In this document: piece by piece, positions 57,591 to 64,000 of the stretch
Position numbering within the stretch: the stretch's first letter is position 1
Layout of the letters: each line of letters opens with the position of its first letter
NCBI GenBank assembly: GCA_949752795.1
Contig: OX457064.1
Span: 107,299,454-107,363,453, forward strand
DNA: 64,000 bases
Source: Hyperoodon ampullatus
Taxonomy: Eukaryota > Chordata > Mammalia > Artiodactyla > Ziphiidae
Direction: 5' to 3'
The notes under the pieces: model-generated
What the model was told of the DNA's origin: nothing
Database searches by the model: none
The model's input: the letters and a program-made list of their open reading frames with translations, nothing else
Translations under genes and position numbers: made by a program

Positions 57591-59225
57591 GCTTTTTTTT
57601 TAATAACTTTGCTTTTTCAAGAACAGGTTAGGCCGACAATAAAACTGAGACGAAGAGATTTCCCATACGGCCACCCGGCCACCCGCTGCCCACACGCTGC
57701 CCACACGCAGGCATAGCTTCCCCTTTGTTGACAGCACTCACCAGAATGGTTCATTTGTTTTAGCAAAGGTGAACCTACATTGACACATCAAAATCACCTA
57801 AGTCCGTGGTTTATCCTAGGGCTCACTCTTGGTGTTGTACACTCAGTGGATTTGGACAAATGTGCAATGACATATATCCATCATTATCATATCATCAAGA
57901 GTATTTTCACTGCCCGAAAAATCCTCTGTGCTCTACCTGTTCAGCTTTTCCCAACCCCTCCCCTGCCAAAACCACTGATCTCTTTACCGTCTCCATAGTT
58001 GTGCCCTTTCCAGATTGTCACAGAGTCAGAATCATGCAGTGTGTCGCCTTTCCAGACTGGCTTTCACTTAGTGATGTACCTTATGGTTCCTCCATGCCTT
58101 GTCTTGGCTTTACAGCTCATCTCTCTTTAGCACCGAATGATATTTCACTCTCTGGATACACCACAGGTTATTTATCCTCTCACCTACTGACGGACATATG
58201 AGTCGCCTCCAATTTTTGGCAATTATGAATAAAGCTGCTCTAAGTATTTGTGTGCAGGTTTTGTGTGGAGATATGTTTTCAACTCTTCTGGGTAAATACC
58301 AAGGAACATGCTTGCTGGATTATATGGTAAGAGTATGTTTCATTTTGAAAGACTCCGCCCAACTGCCGTGCACAGTGGCTGCACCATGTGCGTTCCCACC
58401 AGCAGTGAGAGTTCCTGCTGCTCCACATCCTCGTCAGCACTTGGTGTTGTCACTGCTCTGGATTTTGGCCATTCTCAGAGGTGTGTAGTGGTGTCTCATT
58501 GTTGTTTTACTTTGCATTTCCCTGATGACATATGATGTGGAGCATCCTTTCATATATGCTTACTTGCCAGCTGTATATCTTCTTTGCTGAGGTATCTATT
58601 AAGGTCTTTGGCCAATTTTTTTTTCTTTCTTTCTTTCTTTTTTTTTTTTTTTTGCAGTACGTGGGCCTCTGACTGCTGTGGCCTCTCCCGTCACGGAGCA
58701 CAGGCTCCGGACGTGCAGGCTCAGCAGCCATGGCTCACAGGCCCAGCCGCTCCGCGGCATGTGGGATCTTCCCAGACTGGGGCGCGAACCAATGTTCCCT
58801 GCATCAGCAGGCAGACTCCCAACCACTGCACCACCAGGGAAGCCCTGGCCAATTTTTTTAGTTGGGTTGTTTTCTTGAGTTTTGAGAGTTCTTTGAGTTG
58901 AGTTGAATTTTGAGAGTTCTTTGTCTATTTTGGATAATAACCCTTTATCAAATGTGCCTTTTGCAAATATTTTCTTCCAGTCTGTGGCTTATCTCTTAAT
59001 TCCCTTGATATGGCCTTTTGCAGAGCAGAAGTTTTTAATTTTAATGAAATCCAGCTTAACAATTATTTCTTTCATGGATCGTGTCTTTGGTGTTGTATCT
59101 AAAAAGGCATCACCGTACCCAAGATCATCTAGGTTTTCTCCTATGTTATCTTCTAGGGGGTTTGCATTTTACACTTAGGTCTATGATCCATTTTGAGTTA
59201 CTTAGGTTAGGCTTTTGACAGTATT
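57590..59225 (-). mobile_element. L1MA/MB-type 3' portion (antisense)
   Basis: Continuous antisense L1 from its 3' end (T-run at about 57593, then GTTCATTTGTTTTAGCAAAG) through the 3' UTR (CACTCTTGGTGTTGTACACT) and into the ORF2 C-terminus (GGTATCTATTAAGGTCTTTG; CAAATATTTTCTTCCAGTCT). Non-coding; split by one SINE. Confidence 0.85.
58623..58845 (-). repeat. CHR-type SINE, short class
   Basis: Complete minus-strand copy with a T/(CTTT)n tail. Target duplication TGGCCAATTTTTTT at 58609-58622 and 58846-58859 within the antisense L1. Confidence 0.94.
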
Positions 59226-59227
59226 TA

Positions 59228-59890
59228 TGTGATAGACTGCTCAAAACTATCTGCACTCCTAAGTTTGTTGCAGCATCACTTACAATAGCCAAGATATGGA
59301 AACAACCTATGTGTCCATCGACAGATGAATGGATAAAGAAAATGTGATGTATACATACAATCAAATATTATTCAGCCTTAAAAAAGAATATACATTATAT
59401 TCTGTTTTATGCTACAACATGGATGAACCAGGAGGGCATCACGCTCAGTGAAGTAAGCCCGTCCCAGAAGGACAAATCCTGCTGATTCCACTTATCTGAG
59501 GAATCTAAAGTAATCAAACTCACAGAAGCAGAGGGTAGAATGGTTGTTGCCAGGGGCTGGGGGAGGGGAGACATGTGGAGTTGTTAATAGGCGTAAAGTT
59601 TCAGTTGTGCAGGATAAACAGTTTCCAGAGGTCCGTTGTACAACTTAGTGCCTCCAGTTAACAATTCTGTATTTTATTCTTGAAAATTAGTTTTAAGAGT
59701 GTAGATCTCATGTTCAGTGTTCTTATGACAAAAAAGGTAGGAGCATGAGGAAGTTAGCAGGTGATGGATAAGTTTATTGACTGTGGTGATGGTATCACAG
59801 GTGAAAGCACATGTCCATACTAAACAAAGTGTATACATCAAATATGCTCATTTTTTATATATAACAGTTCTATCTCTATAAAGCCATAAA
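59228..59890 (+). mobile_element. L1M 3' end (sense), abutting the antisense L1
   Basis: AACAACCTATGTGTCCATCG, GAATGGTTGTTGCCAGGGGC, GTGTATACATCAAATATGCT: ORF2 end plus 3' UTR. It overlaps in content with the antisense piece, so these are two insertions and not one inverted copy. Confidence 0.75.
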
Positions 59891-60255
59891 TAAAATTGAT
59901 CAGGTTACTGTAATACACTTATGCTAGGTTATTTTTTGAAAAGAGATTCCTATGCTTTAGATGTCAGCATACCAAGTGTTGGTATTTGCACAGCAAGGCT
60001 GAGGTTGTATTCTAAACGTCTAAAACCCTGACTTATTTCCCTATCCTCATGAAGGACAGCTGTATCTTCCATGGAATAGGATTATGGAGGCACCAAAGGC
60101 AAACTACTTTTCAATGGTTTCGACAAGTACTCAGTTACAGCACCATCATTCTGTTCCTCTGCGTAGAATAAGAGCAATAGGGACAAGCCCAGGGTTAAAC
60201 CCTATTCCTTATCCCATTTAGGGCTCTGTTAAAGGATATTTTAAGGACATCCTCT
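59890..60255. other. Unassigned sequence
   Basis: No feature recognised. Confidence 0.4.
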
Positions 60256-61370
60256 ACTATCATAAAAGAACTAAGCATCAGGTACCAGAAGCACAGAGGG
60301 CCCCAAACAAGATGAACCCAAACAGACCTACATCAAGACATATTATAATTAAAATGGCAAAAGTTAAAGAGGAGTCTAAAGGCTGCAAGAGGAAAACAAA
60401 GAGTTAATTACAAGGGAACCACATAAGGTTATCTATCAGCTGATTTCTCTACAGTAACATTGCAGGCCAGGAGGGAGTGGCAAGCTATATTCAAAGTCCT
60501 GAAGGAGAAAAACCTGCAACAGAGGGTACTCTACCCAGCAAGATTATACTTTAGAATAGAAGCAGAGAGAAAGAATTTCTCAGACAAGGAAAAACTAAAA
60601 GAATACACTAATACTAAACCTATCCTAAGAGAAATATTGAAATGTCTTCTCTAAATAGAAAAGAAGCAAGAATCTAAAGGAAAGGAAAAGTCACAATAAG
60701 AAAAGCAAATATATAAAAGAATTGTAGATCACTTAAATAAGCCAGTACATAGATTAAAAAAAAAAAAATCGAAATTTTGTGGGGCTTCCCTGGTGGCGCA
60801 GTTGAGAGTCCGCCTGCCGATGCAGGGGACACGGGTTCGTGCCCCGGTCCGGGAAGATCCCACATGCCGTGGAGCGGCTGGGCCCGTGAGCCATGGCTGC
60901 TGAGCCTGCGCGTCCGGAGCCTGTGCTCCGCAATGGGAGAGGCCACAACAGTGAGAGGCCCGTGTACCGAAGAAAAAAAAAAAAGTTTGTGAAAGTGATT
61001 ATAGCCACAATGAACGGCAAAAGGATAAACATGAAGATGTAAACTAGGACATCAAAGTCACAGAACGTGGGTGAGGGGAGTAAGAAAATGTAGGTTTTGT
61101 TTAGAATGTGTTTGAGCTGGGGGAGGGGGGGTGAATTAGGAGCTTGGGATTCACAGGTGCACACGGCTATGTGTAAAACAGAGAAGCAGCAAGGTCCTAC
61201 TGTACAGCACAGGGAACTGTATTCAAAACCTTGTGATAGACTATAATGGAAAAGAATCTGAAAAAGAATATCTATGTACGACGGAGTCACCTTGCTGTCC
61301 ACCAGAAACTAACACAACACTGTAAATCAACTATACTTCAATAAAAAATAATAAAAATAAAAGAACTAAG
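60255..61370 (+). mobile_element. L1 with ORF2 missing: ORF1 C-terminus joined to L1 3' end
   Basis: 60460-60654 encodes a well-preserved L1 ORF1 C-terminal domain (QARREWQAIFKVLKEKNLQQ ... SDKEKLKEYTNTKPILREIL). After a SINE and about 120 bp of linker, the sequence jumps to the L1 3' UTR (61130-61345: TACTGTACAGCACAGGGAAC; CTGTAAATCAACTATACTTC). The ~3.8 kb ORF2 is absent. Confidence 0.75.
60782..60984 (+). repeat. CHR-type SINE, short class, with a 4-bp A-box deletion
   Basis: Near-consensus copy in which GCAGTGGTTGAG has become GCAGTTGAG-like, disrupting the end of the A box. Poly-A tail; imperfect AAATTTTGTG/AAAGTTTGTG duplication. Confidence 0.92.
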
Positions 61371-61374
61371 CAAG

Positions 61375-62210
61375 GCTTCTGGAAATGTATACCAACAATT
61401 CACCAAATAATAAAATAAGTTCATTAGTTAAATAAGCTTGCTTAGTATTATCAAATCAGATGCCAGAGTTAGGCTGACAAGAATGCCTATTTGGGTGTTG
61501 GCGTGAGGATATTTTACTGTTTCTCTTGACAGTACCTGATGGGTAGGTTTAGCTGTGTCCTGAGGCCCCTGGGAACACAGCAGTAGTTCTGCATCATCCA
61601 CACGAAGGAGGATTTCCTGTTTATTTAATTTTAAAGGCCACGTGACCACATCAGCTAAGAACTATTCTGAAATCTTTAGATGTAAGGACTGTGTAAAACA
61701 GGACCATCTTAACATAATTAAACATGGAATTTAATGTCAGGAGGCCATTCCTCCCCACTCTGATTTCCTCAGTGACATTATGATAAAGGCAAAAGGTGCA
61801 TTAAAAGCTTTGGATCTATATTGAGGTCGTAAAATCTCGCCCATAGACAGTTCCTGTCTGGGGATTCATATGCCAGAAATAGATCAATAAATGCTGTGAA
61901 AAGTTCTACACTATTTTCAATCAACTGCTCTATCAAGTATAAGTGAATGCTCGCTAGCTGGGACTGTTAAATTACAGTAGCTGGGAGTATTAAATTACAA
62001 TACACCCAAATTAAATAATTTGTTTTCTATTTATTTTCTTGGGGAAATTAACTGAGAAATGACATGTTAGACTTGCCTCGTTTTCCGGGTAAAATCCTGA
62101 AAATAAGCCCTGACCGACACCAACCCCAGAGAGTTGCCCTTTCCCACCCCGCAGCAGATGCTGGATGGAGACTCTTACTCTTGGGCTCTCAGGGTGAACA
62201 CCTGATATTG
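61375..62210. other. Repeat-poor block, candidate conserved non-coding sequence
   Basis: No repeat recognised. AT-rich with a near-duplicate pair at about 61957-62000 (TAGCTGGGACTGTTAAATTA and TAGCTGGGAGTATTAAATTA). Regulatory role not shown. Confidence 0.3.
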
Positions 62211-62224
62211 TAAAACTCTAGTGG

Positions 62225-62543
62225 GGGGACTTCCCTGGTGGCGCAGTGGTTAAGAATCGCCTGCCAATGCAGTGGACATGGGTTCGAGCCCTGGTCCGGG
62301 AAGATCCCACTAAGCCCAAGCGCCAGAACTACTAATCCTGCGCTCTAGAGCCCGTAAGCCACAACTACTGAAGGCCACGCACTTAGAGCCCGTGCTTCAC
62401 AACAAGAGAAGCCACCGCAATGAGAAGCCCGCGCATCTCAACAAAGAGTAACCCCTGCTCGCCACAACGAGAGGAAGCCTGCACGCAGCCACGAAGACCC
62501 AACGCAGCCAAAAATAAATAAATAAATTTATTTAAAAAAGAAA
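62225..62543 (+). repeat. CHR-type SINE, long class, with internal deletion
   Basis: Target duplication AAAACTCTAGTGG at 62212-62224 and 62544-62556. Lacks about 15 bp around the usual ATGCCGCGGAGCAAC segment. Confidence 0.93.
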
Positions 62544-62559
62544 AAAACTCTAGTGGTGG

Positions 62560-63640
62560 CACAAAGTTTGCAATCAGAGAAATGCCTTTCTCGTGGCAAA
62601 AGCCAGCTATTCCCAACTGACCAGAAATAAGACAAAAGAAGCAAATGCATCTTGGTATAGATGCCCACTCTTTGAAAACCTGTATAAATTGCTCTGAATG
62701 ACAGAACATGGGCAGGTCTCTGTGGTCTTCAGGAAGGTGGCAGGTGGCTGGATCAAAATCAGGCCTAATAAGCGTCGCCAAGGTGAGGGGACCTTCAGAG
62801 CCACGCTCCATCTCTCCAACAGGAAGGATCACTTTCCAGGCAACTGGAAGATTAATCACACATTTCCCAAAGGAGACACGAGGTTCGGTAATGTGAGACC
62901 TTGATTTACAATGGCCTTTTGATTTACTGCTGTGTCTTTTTCAACCGTGCTATTTAAAACACGCCTCATTTAAAAGCTCATGTTTAGGCAGTGTTTGGGG
63001 CTAAAGATTCACTCTATGCTAATAGGAAAATTAGTCTGTCTACACATAGTCCCAGATCTCCCAAGCCACGGGTCCAACGTCCAATAAAATTGCTTGCCAG
63101 GTGATAGATACTGGTTTTCTTCTGGGTAGTTACTATTTCTTTGTCTTTTTTTTTTTTTTCAAATGCAGTTTAAATGTTATGGAAGCAACGTAAGAAAGAT
63201 GCTTCGTAGCAGCAGTCTTGCTGGGTGGATACAAATGATAAGTATTTTTAGAGGGGCCCATTTTTCAACAGTACGACACCATTCGTGCAGCTCTTTATCC
63301 TTCAGGGAACACTTGGAAACGCCTCGCTGGAGTCATGGGTAGCCTGCCAGGGAGATGCGGCCAGCACTCTCCGCGCTGACTCGCTCAAGCTCTGCCACCC
63401 CCGCACCAGCAAGGTGAGGGGCAACTGCAATTCTGTGTCTATTGCACACCCTTCCTGCAGCCTCCTGGGATCTCGGGGACACTAAGTGAATTGATATGTT
63501 TCTAAAAGCTTAGACTAGTGCCTGCCTCATAGCAAACACGCCATGAATGTGAGCCATGCTTATTGTGATTGACGTGGGAAAAATTAAAGTTCATTATGTG
63601 CTAAATATCATTAGCACAAGAGTTTACTGCAAGACCACTG
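62560..63640. other. Unassigned, mostly repeat-poor sequence
   Basis: No gene recognised. A T-run lies at 63147-63160. 62880-63100 looks unique and AT-rich. The CACCAGCAAGGTGAGG at about 63402-63417 resembles a splice donor but has no supporting exon. Confidence 0.4.
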
Positions 63641-63652
63641 GATGATTTTTTA

Positions 63653-63975
63653 TTTTTTTTATTTTTTAAGAAGATGTTGGGGGTAGGAGTTTATTAGTTT
63701 ATTTATTTATTTTTGGCTGTGTTGGGTCTTCGTTTCTGTGCGAGGGCTTTCTCTAGTTGTGGCAAGCAGAGGCCACTCTTCATCGCGGTGCGCGGGCCTC
63801 TCACTATCGCGGCCTCTCTTATTGCGGAGCACAGGCTCCAGACGCGCAGGCTCAGTAGTTGTGGCTCACGGGCCTAGTTGCTCCGCGGCATGTGGGATCC
63901 TCCCAGACCAGGGCCCGAACCCGTGTCCCCTGCATTAGCAGGCAGATTCTCAACCACTGCACCACCAGGGAAGCC
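63653..63975 (-). repeat. CHR-type SINE, intermediate long class
   Basis: Minus-strand copy with (TTTA)n on the left. Flanked by CTGGATGATTTTTTA and CTGGATGCTTTTTTA. Like the copy at 13654 it has short-class diagnostic bases but retains the long 3' segment. Confidence 0.92.
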
Positions 63976-64000
63976 CTGGATGCTTTTTTAAAGGACCTCT

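Larger units (their letters stand above)
32670..64000. other. Intergenic region upstream of LMBR1
   Basis: No exon of a second gene is recognised. In other mammals the next gene on this side is NOM1, in the opposite orientation, and it would be expected to the right of the window. The region is repeat-rich with several repeat-poor blocks listed separately. Confidence 0.7.

Noticed and set aside
63285..63485. Possible first exon of the neighbouring gene near a donor-like CAAGGTGAGG
   Set aside because: No CpG island, no resemblance to NOM1, and no downstream exon in view.

Overview
This window is mammalian nuclear DNA, almost certainly from a cetacean and most likely a toothed whale. It carries 26 copies of tRNA-derived SINEs of the CHR (cetacean-hippo-ruminant) type, many nearly identical to one another with intact poly-A tails. 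It also has cetartiodactyl-type L1 3' ends, a mariner element and ancient mammalian repeats (MIR, L2, L1M). No bacterial-style genes, CRISPR arrays or operons are present.

The only gene I can support is the 5' part of LMBR1 (limb region 1 protein), on the minus strand. Four coding exons can be placed to the base, with consistent splice sites and phases: exon 1 at 32402-32467 (ATG in a CpG island), exon 2 at 9812-9884, exon 3 at 6939-6978 and exon 4 at 1809-1948. Together they encode the first 106 residues plus one base of the next codon. The gene continues off the left edge. The SHH limb enhancer (ZRS) lies in intron 5 of LMBR1 in other mammals, so it should be left of this window and is not seen here.

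Layout. 1-1808 is intron 4. 1949-6938 is intron 3. 6979-9811 is intron 2, which holds two striking inverted repeats and three young SINEs. 9885-32401 is intron 1, about 22.5 kb, with a 200-N assembly gap, a 3.2 kb antisense L1, and a SINE-in-mariner-in-L1 nest next to a younger L1. About 31700-33250 is the CpG-island promoter with GC boxes and a palindromic CRE. From about 32.7 kb to the end is the upstream intergenic region, where NOM1 would be the expected next gene beyond the window. That region contains more SINEs and L1/HAL1-like fragments, a Tigger-like MITE, a hexanucleotide minisatellite at 46133-46540, and several stretches free of recognisable repeats that are candidates for conserved regulatory DNA.

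The most interesting signals are these. (1) A perfect 18-bp-arm palindrome with a 3-nt loop, next to a second inverted repeat, in LMBR1 intron 2. (2) Inverted SINE pairs inside LMBR1 introns that could form editable double-stranded RNA. (3) An overlapping out-of-frame upstream ATG 10 nt before the LMBR1 start. (4) The datable transposon nest. (5) SINE copies that look structurally intermediate between the long and short CHR classes. I found no evidence for a previously undescribed protein-coding system. Most long open frames lie within SINEs, the CpG island or the minisatellite. Repeat family names come from recognition by eye, not from a database search.
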